From Solobacterium sp. (GTDB lineage Bacteria > Bacillota_I > Bacilli_A > Erysipelotrichales > Erysipelotrichaceae), in contig JAEEPV010000296.1 of assembly GCA_016284975.1 (NCBI GenBank), positions 1-8,039 on the forward strand: a DNA stretch of 8,039 bases. The letters run 5' to 3'. Both the position numbers and the translations under genes were made by a program. The notes beneath the pieces were generated by a model. That model had not been told where the DNA came from. It saw only the letters and a list, made by a program, of their open reading frames with translations, and searched no databases. This document shows positions 1-5,656 of the stretch, piece after piece. How positions within the stretch are numbered: the first letter of the stretch is position 1; every line of letters begins with the position of its first letter.

Positions 1-158
1 AACTGCTGCAGGAAAAACATGTGGCAATCGTACCGGGAACGGCATTCGGCACTGCAGGGGAGGGGTTTGCGCGAATCAGCTATGCTTACAGCCTGGACCA
101 TCTGCGGGAAGCATTTAAGCGGATAAAGGAATTTCTGGAAGACCATAAAGGAGAGTAA
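1..158 (+). CDS. Class I/II PLP-dependent aminotransferase, C-terminal end only (partial)
   Basis: The frame is open from the window edge (first full codon at position 3) to TAA at 156-158 and gives the last 51 residues of a fold-type I aminotransferase. The stretch VPGTAFGTAGEGFARISYAY is the usual C-terminal signature of this family: the Pro-Gly-x-x-Phe-Gly turn, then the Arg of FARIS, which in aspartate-aminotransferase relatives binds the substrate alpha-carboxylate. It ends in an amphipathic helix (DHLREAFKRIKEFLE). Enzymes of this family are cytoplasmic and transfer amino groups between amino acids and 2-oxoacids through a PLP cofactor; the substrate cannot be told from this fragment. 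An Lrp-type regulator follows after only 5 nt, and its ribosome binding site lies inside the last codons of this gene, so the two are almost certainly cotranscribed. The lysine that binds PLP lies outside the window. Confidence 0.9.
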   Translation, partial: LLQEKHVAIVPGTAFGTAGEGFARISYAYSLDHLREAFKRIKEFLEDHKGE

Positions 159-163
159 ACAAA

Positions 164-655
164 ATGGATGTGATGCAGTTATTGAATCTATTGGCAGATG
201 ATCCGCGGGCAACCGTCTGTGATCTGGCAGATATTCTTGGCGAAAGCGAAGAAAATGTACAGAAGGGAATTGATGAGCTCGAACAGAAGAAAATTCTCTG
301 CGGTTATCACACGGTAATCAATTGGGATAAAACAAATATCGAGCATGTTGACGCATTTATCGGTGTCAGCGCAAAGCCGGAGCGGGATACCGGCTATGAC
401 AGGATCGCAGAGCGGATTGCGAAGTTTCCGGAAGTGGCAAGCCTCTATCTTTTGAGCGGAACTTCGGAATTCATGGTCAGTCTCAACGCAAAGACCATGC
501 GGGAGGTTGCCGACTTTGTCGGTTCGAAGCTTGCACCGATCGAAGGCGTAACTTCCACCGTCACGATGTTTGTGCTCCGGAAGTACAAGGTCAACGGTAT
601 GATGATGGATATGAAGGAAGAATTAAAAGACGATCGGATGATCGTCTCAGCATAA
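164..655 (+). CDS. Lrp/AsnC-family transcriptional regulator
   Basis: A 163-residue protein, the normal length for this family. Residues about 2-55 form the winged helix-turn-helix (LADDPRATVCDLADILGES, then a recognition helix ending near ELEQKKIL). Residues about 62-145 form the RAM ligand-binding and oligomerisation domain, with the typical strand ASLYLLSGTSEFMVSL and the final EGVTSTVTMFVLRKYK. Family members form dimers and higher oligomers that bind DNA and respond to amino acids. The ATG at 164 follows AAAGGAG (147-153) at about 10 nt. The tight linkage to an aminotransferase suggests control of that gene or of related amino-acid metabolism; this is inference from context, and the ligand is unknown. 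Two oddities: the last codons carry an 8-bp inverted repeat that works as a terminator for the opposing operon, and the stop codon directly abuts the stop codon of that operon's last gene. Confidence 0.93.
   Translation: MDVMQLLNLLADDPRATVCDLADILGESEENVQKGIDELEQKKILCGYHTVINWDKTNIEHVDAFIGVSAKPERDTGYDRIAERIAKFPEVASLYLLSGTSEFMVSLNAKTMREVADFVGSKLAPIEGVTSTVTMFVLRKYKVNGMMMDMKEELKDDRMIVSA
621..647 (-). terminator. Intrinsic terminator of the minus-strand operon, inside the Lrp coding sequence
   Basis: AGACGATC (628-635) and GATCGTCT (640-647) form a perfect 8-bp stem with a GGAT loop. Read on the minus strand, the hairpin is followed at once by TTTAATTCTT, giving a moderate T-tract. It begins 8 nt after the stop codon of the minus-strand YwaF-like gene. 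On the plus strand the hairpin is followed by CAGCATAATC, so termination there is not expected. The signal is encoded within the final codons of the Lrp gene. Confidence 0.6.
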
Positions 656-1447
656 TCAGGTTGTAAGGTTCGGTTGATTTTTTCGGGCGATGAGATGGAA
701 CGTGTAACAGAGAAGTATATACAGCAGAACATACAGGATCAGCTCTGCCGGTATACCGAAGCGTTCCGCAATCAGCGCAAAGAAAAACTGACCGGACTTT
801 TCATATGGAGAAAGGTAAAACAGATTCGGTTTGAAGCCATAGACGGCAAACGGCCGCAGTACGATGTTCAGTACAAATGCAACGGTTCCAAGCAGGATGT
901 AAAGCAGTGTGGATTCCCGAAAGCCGCGGTCCGAATCATCCATCTGTCCGGAGTAGAAAACAATAAATGCAATGTATACCAGCATTGCGTGCCAGAAAAA
1001 TCCATGGATGGTCATCGTCCACCAAGTTCTCAACATGTCTTCGGGAAAAACAAGCGCTAAAAGCGCACCGGGCAGAGAAAAAGAATACAGGAACGTGATC
1101 ATGGCTTTCTGCATCCGGCCGTGAAACACCGGCAGCAGAATGCAGAGATACATTGCGGCAGAACACAACTGAAACGGAAAAAACCAGTAGTCATAATGCA
1201 TGTTGTTGACCACAACGTAATAAAACAGCTGTTTGTAAACCTCCGTGATTGCAAGGATCCATCCGCAGACGGAAAGACGTTTTACCAGCAGCTGTTTATT
1301 TTGTATTGGGCTGTGTTTCGCAAGGAAATATGGTACTGCCGTACACAGTATCAGCATAAAAATATGAAATGGTCCGAACATCGCGGGCGCTTCCATAGGC
1401 CAGGCCGTCCGGAACAGAATTTCACGAAGCCAGTCAGGAACGTTCAT
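656..1447 (-). CDS. YwaF/TMEM164-like polytopic integral membrane protein of unknown function
   Basis: About 263 residues with roughly seven hydrophobic segments. It matches the YwaF-like family (TIGR02206, related to eukaryotic TMEM164) through the conserved WFFPFQLCSAAMYL segment (about residues 88-101), the preceding EVYKQ helix, and the paired histidines of TIHGFFWHAMLVYIAF (about 148 and 153). The histidine of GPFHIF near residue 28 is also typical. TMEM164 has been linked to acyl transfer on ether phospholipids in animals; I know of no established function for the bacterial proteins. The reading frame could extend to a TTG at 1483, but the ATG at 1447 is preferred: GGAG sits just upstream (spacing short, 3 nt) and the overlap with the upstream channel gene is then only 14 nt. 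An ATG at 1465 is also possible. It is the last gene of the four-gene operon; its TGA (658-656) abuts the TAA of the convergent Lrp gene. Confidence 0.8.
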   Translation of the reverse strand: MNVPDWLREILFRTAWPMEAPAMFGPFHIFMLILCTAVPYFLAKHSPIQNKQLLVKRLSVCGWILAITEVYKQLFYYVVVNNMHYDYWFFPFQLCSAAMYLCILLPVFHGRMQKAMITFLYSFSLPGALLALVFPEDMLRTWWTMTIHGFFWHAMLVYIAFIVFYSGQMDDSDRGFRESTLLYILLGTVAFVLNIVLRPFAVYGFKPNLFYLSPYEKSGQFFFALIAERFGIPAELILYVLLYILLCYTFHLIARKNQPNLTT

Positions 1448-2225
1448 GATCTCCAAATAATGCATAGAATCCGCCGCCGACAAAGATTGCTCCGCCGATC
1501 ACATTACCGATCGTTACCGGGATCAGATTATGAATCAGAAACGAGGCAATCGATACGCCTTCTGCTGCGATTGAAAAATGGGATGAAGCCATCATTCCTG
1601 CTGGAATGAAATACATATTCGCTACACAGTGTTCAAACCCGCATAACACAAATAACATCGTCGGAAGGTAAAGACCGAGAATCTTTCCGGCCTGTTCGTC
1701 TGCCGCAAAGGATAGCCATACTGCAAGACACACGAGTACATTGCACAGAATTCCCCGCATCAGTGCTTCGCCGAAGGTCAGCGTGCATTTTGAGACGGCT
1801 GCGCTCACCATGACATTTGCCAGATTTCCGCCAAACATTGCAGGCAGATTGGAATACACTGCCAGTACAGCCATAATCAGAGAACCAATCAGGTTGCCAA
1901 GATAAACCAGTGACCAGTTTTTCAGCATTCCGCCAAGGGTGATTTTTTTCTCCAGCAGCGGTATCGTGAGCAGACTGTTGCCGGTAAACAACTCGGTTCC
2001 GACACACAGAACCAGAGTCAGTCCGACCGGAAACACCAGAGCCCCAAGCAGTTTTGCAAGACCGGGATCCTGCACTGAAGCTCCGACGATCTGGGAGCCA
2101 AAAGCACCAAATGCGATAAACAGCCCTGCGAATGTGCCGCTGAGAATCATTTTCCCGGCGGATAGCGAACATTTGGCTGTGCCGATGTTCCGATAGTTTT
2201 CAAGAATCTGTCTGGATGATTTCAT
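1434..2225 (-). CDS. Formate/nitrite transporter (FNT) family channel
   Basis: 263 residues, normal for FNT channels, which are pentamers moving small monovalent anions such as formate, nitrite, hydrosulfide or lactate across the inner membrane. Six membrane segments are apparent. Family signatures include GTELFTGNS (about 76-84), which carries the conserved Glu-Leu-x-Thr-Gly-Asn of the pore loop, GNLIGS (110-115), and GFEHCVANMYFIPAG (196-210), whose His199 matches the central pore histidine (His209 in FocA). GNVIGGAIFVG near 240 is the usual last-helix pattern. The longer frame to 2282 is rejected: the ATG at 2225 has GAGGAG about 5 nt upstream, and MKSSRQILENYRNIG is a typical FNT amino end. 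No formate lyase, formate dehydrogenase or nitrite reductase gene is adjacent, so the substrate cannot be assigned from context. It lies 25 nt after the deacylase gene and overlaps the YwaF-like gene by 14 nt. Confidence 0.9.
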   Translation of the reverse strand: MKSSRQILENYRNIGTAKCSLSAGKMILSGTFAGLFIAFGAFGSQIVGASVQDPGLAKLLGALVFPVGLTLVLCVGTELFTGNSLLTIPLLEKKITLGGMLKNWSLVYLGNLIGSLIMAVLAVYSNLPAMFGGNLANVMVSAAVSKCTLTFGEALMRGILCNVLVCLAVWLSFAADEQAGKILGLYLPTMLFVLCGFEHCVANMYFIPAGMMASSHFSIAAEGVSIASFLIHNLIPVTIGNVIGGAIFVGGGFYALFGDHERS

Positions 2226-2250
2226 ATATACTCCTCTGTTATCGATTCGT

Positions 2251-2742
2251 TCAGAAATGAACCGTCTGAATCGTGGTTCCATGCGTGCTCAGCAGGCGGA
2301 TCAGATCGTTCGTGCTGAGCCATACCGTTGCCGTATTGTCGTTTGGGTGAATGCCAATCTTTCCGTTTCCTTCGAGAAAGGAGGCATCCAGAAAGAGTCT
2401 GACGCTGTGATCGCTGTCATTCAGAAGCCCGAGCGGTGTCACCGCTCCGGGTGTCAGTTTCAGAAACCGGAACAGATCTTCTGAAGAGGCAAATGACAGT
2501 GCACGTGTTCCCTGTGACTTCCGGAATTCTTTCAGATCAACACGCTGATGACCCATAATGGTCAAAAGAGCGTAGTTCCTCTTTTTGTCGTCCCGAATGA
2601 ACAGGTTTTTGGCAATCCGGTCCGGATAAGGGAGATCAATCTTCGAGATTTCTTCGATATTGAATACCGCCGGGTGCTCACTCAGCTCATAGGGAATCCC
2701 GTATTCCTCAAGCAGTTTCAGGGTTTCGTTCTGATCAGGCAT
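2251..2742 (-). CDS. YbaK/EbsC-fold aminoacyl-tRNA deacylase, PrdX/ProXp-ala-like
   Basis: A 163-residue single-domain protein of the YbaK/EbsC/ProRS-INS fold. Visible family features are Lys45 in IAKNLFIRD, the Gly-x-x-x-Pro motif at 99-103 (GAVTP, followed by LGLLND), and the HPN motif at 132-134 in GIHPNDNTATVWL. This arrangement is closest to the PrdX (ProX) and ProXp-ala group, which hydrolyses Ala-tRNA(Pro) in the cytoplasm and so corrects prolyl-tRNA synthetase errors. Such free-standing editors often occur where ProRS lacks its own editing domain; ProRS is not in this window. The ATG at 2742 has AAGGAAA about 8 nt upstream and overlaps the VanZ-like gene's stop codon in an ATGCCTGA junction, which suggests translational coupling. 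The assignment to Ala-tRNA(Pro) rather than another mischarged tRNA rests on motif resemblance only. Confidence 0.88.
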   Translation of the reverse strand: MPDQNETLKLLEEYGIPYELSEHPAVFNIEEISKIDLPYPDRIAKNLFIRDDKKRNYALLTIMGHQRVDLKEFRKSQGTRALSFASSEDLFRFLKLTPGAVTPLGLLNDSDHSVRLFLDASFLEGNGKIGIHPNDNTATVWLSTNDLIRLLSTHGTTIQTVHF

Positions 2743-3202
2743 GTCGCGGTTTCCTTTTGAATATATCCAGAAGGATCAGAATCAGCACATAACAGAAGAA
2801 ACCTCCTGCAAGAAATCCGCCTCCGTCAATCAGCATATCAAAATATTCACTGCTTCTGCCTTCCACAAAATGCTGAATCGTTTCATCCGCGACCGGAATA
2901 GCGACCAGAAATAAGGTGAAGTTCAGAAATCTGCTTTTGAACAGCGGACAGATATGCATGGCCAGTGTGACCAGAAATCCCAGTCCGGCAAATTCCGTGA
3001 AATGCGCCAGTTTGCGTACATAATGATGAAATGTATAAAAATCTGCATACAGCCCGAACCGCTGCAGATGATTGATCAGATACCAGGTGACTTTGGTGCT
3101 TAATTTGGAAGAGGCATCTGCGACCATAAGCGAATTGGAAAAAATAAACCAGATGTATGTGGCAACGAGCAGCCAGATCCACCAGTGTTTTCTAGGTTTC
3201 AT
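2735..3202 (-). CDS. VanZ-like family membrane protein
   Basis: 155 residues with four hydrophobic segments (about 8-22, 68-84, 93-105, 127-147). Both VanZ-family signatures are present: VRKLAHFTEFAGLGF (62-76) and ADETIQHFVEGRSSEYFDML (105-124), with the conserved Asp-Glu, Gln, Gly-Arg and later Asp. VanZ gives low-level teicoplanin resistance in Enterococcus, but most chromosomal VanZ-like proteins have no known role and should not be read as resistance genes. The start is the ATG at 3202, preceded by AAAGGAGG (3218-3211) at 8 nt; the upstream TTG at 3226 would place the Shine-Dalgarno sequence inside the gene. This is the first gene of the operon and is translationally linked to the deacylase gene by an 8-nt overlap. 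Confidence 0.88.
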   Translation of the reverse strand: MKPRKHWWIWLLVATYIWFIFSNSLMVADASSKLSTKVTWYLINHLQRFGLYADFYTFHHYVRKLAHFTEFAGLGFLVTLAMHICPLFKSRFLNFTLFLVAIPVADETIQHFVEGRSSEYFDMLIDGGGFLAGGFFCYVLILILLDIFKRKPRHA

Positions 3203-3229
3203 ATCCACTTCCTCCTTTACATGCAAGGA

Positions 3230-3257
3230 ATTCTAGCACGAAACGGAAAAGATGGAA
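3230..3257 (-). promoter_or_regulatory. Probable promoter of the VanZ-to-YwaF operon (extended -10)
   Basis: On the minus strand, TGCTAGAAT (3238-3230) fits an extended -10 (TG, one base, TAGAAT). The -35 position 16 nt upstream reads TTCCAT (3257-3252), a poor match, as is usual for extended -10 promoters. Transcription would start near 3223, giving a leader of about 20 nt that includes the strong Shine-Dalgarno sequence at 3218-3211. No better minus-strand -10/-35 pair was found upstream, although GATAAT at 3297-3292 is an alternative -10. Confidence 0.45.
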
Positions 3258-3270
3258 GAGGGCAGAGAAA

Positions 3271-3284
3271 TGTAACCGGTTACG
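3271..3284. promoter_or_regulatory. Palindromic candidate operator between divergent genes
   Basis: GTAACCGGTTAC at 3272-3283 is a perfect 12-bp palindrome; the 14-bp context TGTAACCGGTTACG misses full symmetry by one base. The central C-G step and TGTAA...TTAC arms resemble operators of LacI/GalR-family regulators. It lies about 14 nt upstream of the -35 region of the minus-strand promoter and about 86 nt upstream of the extended -10 of the SPFH gene, so it could serve either unit. No LacI-type regulator gene is in the window. The palindrome is seen directly; the regulator family is inference. Confidence 0.4.
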
Positions 3285-3369
3285 GTGTGACATTATCAAA
3301 TGCAGGGTAGTTTTGCTTCTTTATACGTTGATATGAAAATGCGCTTTTATATGGCGGAAACCGGGCTCG

Positions 3370-3378
3370 TGATATAAT
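3370..3378 (+). promoter_or_regulatory. Extended -10 promoter of the SPFH operon
   Basis: TGATATAAT is a perfect extended -10 element (TG, one base, TATAAT at 3373-3378). The -35 position has no good match (TATGGC at 3350-3355). Transcription would begin near 3385, about 23 nt before the ATG at 3408; GGAGG at 3394-3398 lies 9 nt before that ATG. Confidence 0.65.
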
Positions 3379-3407
3379 CATCGTATTACGAATGGAGGTA
3401 GATTATT

Positions 3408-4295
3408 ATGCCATTATTCTTCGATATTCTAGTGATTTTGATCCTTGTGATCCTGATTCTTGGCGCATGCCTGAAAATCGTTCCGCAGGGAAGTGCGTTT
3501 GTTGTGGAGCGTCTTGGACGCTATAACGCAACCTGGCAGCCCGGTGTTCACTTCAAGCTTCCGGTCATTGACAGAGTTGCCCGTAAAGTTCTTTTGAAAG
3601 AACAAGTGGCGGACTTTGCGCCGCAGCCGGTTATCACAAAGGATAATGTAACCATGATGATCGACTCGGTCGTATACTTTTTGATTTTTGACCCCAAGCT
3701 GTACGCATATGGCGTTGAAAATCCGATTATGGCCATGGAAAACCTGACCGCGACCACACTGCGTAATATCATCGGTGATATGGAACTGGATGCGACGCTC
3801 ACTTCCCGTGAGGCAATCAACTCCAAGATGCTTGCGACAATCGATGCCGCAACCGATCCGTGGGGTATTAAAGTAACCCGTGTCGAGCTGAAGAACATTC
3901 AGCCGCCGACAGCAATCCGTGAATCCATGGAGAAGCAGATGAAGGCAGAACGTGAGAAGCGTGCTGCGATCCTGACGGCAGAAGGTCAGAAACAGGCGAT
4001 GATCCTTGAAGCGGAAGGCCGCAAGGAATCTGCAGTTCTGAATGCGGAAGCGGAAAAGGCAAAACAGATTCTTGAGGCAGAAGGTCAGTCTGAAGCAATC
4101 CGCAAGATTCAGCAGGCGACGGCCGATGGTATCCGTATGATCCGCGAAGCCGGTGCAGACGATGCGGTTGTCAAGCTCAAGAGCCTTGAGGCACTTGAAA
4201 AGGTTGCCAACGGACAGTCTACCAAGATCATCATTCCTTCGGATATTCAGAAGATTGCCGGTCTTGTGGAAGGTGTTAAGGAAGCAACAAAATAA
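3408..4295 (+). CDS. SPFH/band-7 domain protein (QmcA/paraslipin, stomatin-like)
   Basis: 295 residues, close to E. coli QmcA (about 305). An N-terminal hydrophobic helix (about 6-22) anchors it in the membrane. The SPFH domain follows (about 23-185) with the typical VPQGSAFVVERLGRYNATWQPGVHFKLP and VTKDNVT-like ITKDNVTMMIDSVVYF. The stretch WGIKVTRVELKNIQPPTAIR (152-171) leads into a long coiled coil (about 172-245) with repeated Ala-Glu-Gly units near 191, 202 and 224, as in QmcA and stomatin. The C-terminal part (SLEALEKVANGQSTKIIIPSDI) is also typical. Members form large ring or cage oligomers and membrane microdomains and often work with membrane proteases or NfeD-type partners. Here the next gene starts within the stop codon (TAATG), so the two are translationally coupled, but that gene is not a recognisable NfeD. 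Confidence 0.95.
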   Translation: MPLFFDILVILILVILILGACLKIVPQGSAFVVERLGRYNATWQPGVHFKLPVIDRVARKVLLKEQVADFAPQPVITKDNVTMMIDSVVYFLIFDPKLYAYGVENPIMAMENLTATTLRNIIGDMELDATLTSREAINSKMLATIDAATDPWGIKVTRVELKNIQPPTAIRESMEKQMKAEREKRAAILTAEGQKQAMILEAEGRKESAVLNAEAEKAKQILEAEGQSEAIRKIQQATADGIRMIREAGADDAVVKLKSLEALEKVANGQSTKIIIPSDIQKIAGLVEGVKEATK

Positions 4296-4591
4296 TGGAA
4301 TTTCTGTTTACGATCCTTTCGGTGCTGATCTGGGTCATCATTGTCGGAGTGTGGGCCAGACTGGCATCCGGGGTTAAGAAAAGAAGGAAAACAATTGCCC
4401 AGGACGGGCATGTGATTCCTCCCGAAAAGGATATTACCTGTGAGGGAAGAGATGGGCATCATCATCCGAAACTGTCCGCATCAGAGCAGAAGGATTATGG
4501 TCCCCGCTACATCGTTCACGATGATCCGGAGATAGGTTATGTCGTTCTCAATGGCATCAAGCGTAAAATCTCCGACTGCAAAGATCTGTAG
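4295..4591 (+). CDS. Small single-span membrane protein with Cys/His-rich cytoplasmic tail, coupled to SPFH gene
   Basis: 98 residues, function not recognised. Residues 2-22 form one hydrophobic helix, followed by a basic stop-transfer segment (KKRRK, 28-32), which predicts a cytoplasmic C-terminus. The tail holds Cys49, three consecutive histidines (55-57, in CEGRDGHHHPKL), His75 and Cys95. The last third (YGPRYIVHDDPEIGYVVLNG) looks like a small folded beta segment ending in IKRKISDCKDL. The ATG shares its A with the SPFH stop codon (TAATG), and AAGGAAG lies about 14 nt upstream, so translation is probably coupled. A role as an accessory or regulatory partner of the SPFH protein is inference from this coupling. 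Metal binding by Cys49, the histidines and Cys95 is possible but not shown. It lacks the multi-span plus OB-fold layout of NfeD. Confidence 0.82.
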   Translation: MEFLFTILSVLIWVIIVGVWARLASGVKKRRKTIAQDGHVIPPEKDITCEGRDGHHHPKLSASEQKDYGPRYIVHDDPEIGYVVLNGIKRKISDCKDL

Positions 4592-4600
4592 TATTACACC

Positions 4601-4630
4601 CAAAGGGCAGGAAAATGCCCTTTGTTTATC
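4601..4630 (+). terminator. Intrinsic terminator of the SPFH operon
   Basis: CAAAGGGCA (4601-4609) and TGCCCTTTG (4616-4624) form a perfect 9-bp stem with a GGAAAA loop, followed by TTTATCTT. It starts 9 nt after the stop codon of the small membrane protein gene. The T-tract is interrupted, so some read-through into the HAD phosphatase gene 20 nt downstream is likely; no separate promoter for that gene is evident between them. Confidence 0.8.
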
Positions 4631-4644
4631 TTGAGGTTTCCTGT

Positions 4645-5442
4645 ATGAGTATTCTGTTTTTTGATATCGACAATACGCTGTTTTCCCATCGCACCTTTAC
4701 AATTCCAAAAAGCACTATGGAGGCTTTGCGGAAGGCAAAAGAAAACGGGCATTATCTTGTGCTGTGCAGCGGCAGAGGATTTTCGGGAATCGTGGATTTT
4801 TATGATCCGAAACTGTTTGACGGTGCAGTATGCAGCAGCGGTGGAAATCTGGTCTGGAAAAACCAGTCGGTCACTTCACATCCGATTCCGGACAGTCTGA
4901 TCTTTCGTCTGATCGAACTGGCTGAAATTCATGAATCCGGTCTTTGCCTGCAGGGGGAAGACTGCAGCTGGATCAGTGAAGATGCGTTGGATATCATCCG
5001 GCATGGGCAGAAACGGGAAACCTATACTAAGCGGCTTCATATTCACAGGCTGCAGGAGTATCACGGAGAAAAGATCTTCAAGCTGGATTATTTTTTTCCG
5101 GATCTGAAACATGCGCTTGCGATGCTGGAAGAAGTTCCAAGCGGACTGGAAGTATGCAAACTGCTGAAGGATGTCGGATTCGGATCCGGATGCGAAATAA
5201 CTGCAGAAGGTGTAAATAAAGGAACCGGTATCCGGGAACTGCTGCAGTATCTCAATGCGGATATCTCGGATTCCTATGGATTCGGAGATTCCGAAAATGA
5301 TCTTGAAATGCTTAAAGCGTGCGGAACGGGAATCGCGATGGGTAATGCGGCGGACAGCATTAAGCAGATTTCGGATTATGTGACGGATGATATAGAAGAA
5401 GATGGCATTTTCAATGCGATGAAGCATTTTGGTTTAATTTGA
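4645..5442 (+). CDS. Cof-type HAD-superfamily hydrolase (HAD-IIB phosphatase)
   Basis: 265 residues, typical for Cof-type phosphatases, which dephosphorylate sugar phosphates, nucleotides or flavin precursors in the cytoplasm; the substrate is not predictable here. All four HAD motifs are present: motif I FFDIDNTLF with nucleophile Asp7 and acid/base Asp9, motif II in LVLCSGRGF (Ser42), motif III Lys192 in GVNKGTGI, and motif IV GDSENDLEML (214-223) with the metal-binding aspartates. The C2-type cap lies between motifs II and III. AMGNA near 231-235 is the usual Cof ending. The frame opens upstream at an ATG at 4615, but that codon lies inside the terminator hairpin; the ATG at 4645 puts the DIDNTLF motif at the normal distance and has TTGAGG 9 nt upstream. 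It probably depends on read-through from the SPFH operon or an unseen promoter within it. Confidence 0.93.
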   Translation: MSILFFDIDNTLFSHRTFTIPKSTMEALRKAKENGHYLVLCSGRGFSGIVDFYDPKLFDGAVCSSGGNLVWKNQSVTSHPIPDSLIFRLIELAEIHESGLCLQGEDCSWISEDALDIIRHGQKRETYTKRLHIHRLQEYHGEKIFKLDYFFPDLKHALAMLEEVPSGLEVCKLLKDVGFGSGCEITAEGVNKGTGIRELLQYLNADISDSYGFGDSENDLEMLKACGTGIAMGNAADSIKQISDYVTDDIEEDGIFNAMKHFGLI

Positions 5443-5480
5443 AAGAATCCGGAAACGTTGTACATCTTCAATAAGACTGC

Positions 5481-5526
5481 AAAAAGGTGGCTGATGATTC
5501 ACAGTTGTTTCACAGCCGCCTTTTTT
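5481..5526 (+). terminator. Intrinsic terminator after the HAD phosphatase gene
   Basis: AAAAAGGTGGCTG (5481-5493) pairs with CAGCCGCCTTTTT (5513-5525), a 13-bp stem with one G-U pair, a 19-nt loop and a run of six T. It lies 38 nt after the phosphatase stop codon. The A-run on the 5' side makes it plausible on the opposite strand too. Confidence 0.8.
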
Positions 5527-5533
5527 GTATAAT
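5505..5533 (+). promoter_or_regulatory. Candidate promoter for the tRNA-Gln unit, overlapping the terminator
   Basis: TTGTTT (5505-5510) and a perfect TATAAT (5528-5533) are spaced by exactly 17 nt. The -35 lies in the loop and the spacer in the 3' arm and T-tract of the upstream terminator. Transcription would start near 5540, at the foot of the first leader hairpin and about 114 nt before the tRNA. The -35 matches only the first three consensus bases. Confidence 0.5.
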
Positions 5534-5538
5534 CTGTA

Positions 5539-5621
5539 CGGACTTTTATTGGTTCAGATGAAGTCCGGAACGTAATCCGCAGACAGGATGTTTTCTCAAA
5601 ATGATTTTGAGAATCGTCCTG
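5539..5621 (+). ncRNA. Structured leader ahead of tRNA-Gln (two stable hairpins), possible small RNA
   Basis: Two stem-loops fill the gap between the candidate promoter and the tRNA. The first pairs CGGACTT (5539-5545) with AAGTCCG (5561-5567), a perfect 7-bp stem. The second pairs TTCTCAAAA (5593-5601) with TTTTGAGAA (5605-5613), a perfect 9-bp stem with a 3-nt loop; it continues after a small internal loop with CAGGATG (5584-5590) against CGTCCTG (5615-5621), which includes one G-U pair, for about 16 bp in all. Neither hairpin is followed by a T-tract, so they are not terminators. No known RNA family was recognised, and there are no T-box or riboswitch landmarks. It may be merely a tRNA precursor leader or a small RNA processed from it. 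Confidence 0.35.
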
Positions 5622-5640
5622 GAAGCTGTAAATGCGGTTA

Positions 5641-5656
5641 CCAAGAATATTCTTGG
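5641..5656. repeat. 16-bp perfect palindrome overlapping the tRNA-Gln 5' end
   Basis: CCAAGAATATTCTTGG equals its own reverse complement. Its last three bases are the first three of the mature tRNA (5654-5656). In the precursor RNA it could form a 6-bp hairpin with an ATAT loop that competes with the top of the acceptor stem. Confidence 0.7.

Noticed and set aside
654..683. Possible plus-strand terminator after the Lrp gene (AATCA ... TGATT followed by TTTTTT)
   Set aside because: The stem is only about 5 bp with a loop of about 16 nt, too weak to call; the T-run alone is not enough.
674..1060. Long plus-strand frame opposite the YwaF-like gene
   Set aside because: It is the antisense shadow of a gene with clear family motifs and has no coding features of its own.
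1633..2172. 179-codon minus-strand frame inside the FNT gene
   Set aside because: It is an alternative frame within a well-supported FNT channel and its product looks random (Arg/Ser rich, no domain).
2735..3202. VanZ-like gene as a glycopeptide resistance determinant
   Set aside because: No vanA-type cluster genes are present, and chromosomal VanZ-like proteins are widespread without a resistance role.
5584..5621. Strong hairpin as an intrinsic terminator
   Set aside because: No T-tract follows on the plus strand, and on the minus strand the stem is followed by mixed sequence.
5627..5640. TGTAA ... CGGTTAC, resembling a catabolite-response (cre) or LacI-type site near tRNA-Gln
   Set aside because: The half-sites are separated by extra bases and the sequence lacks the symmetry seen at 3272-3283.
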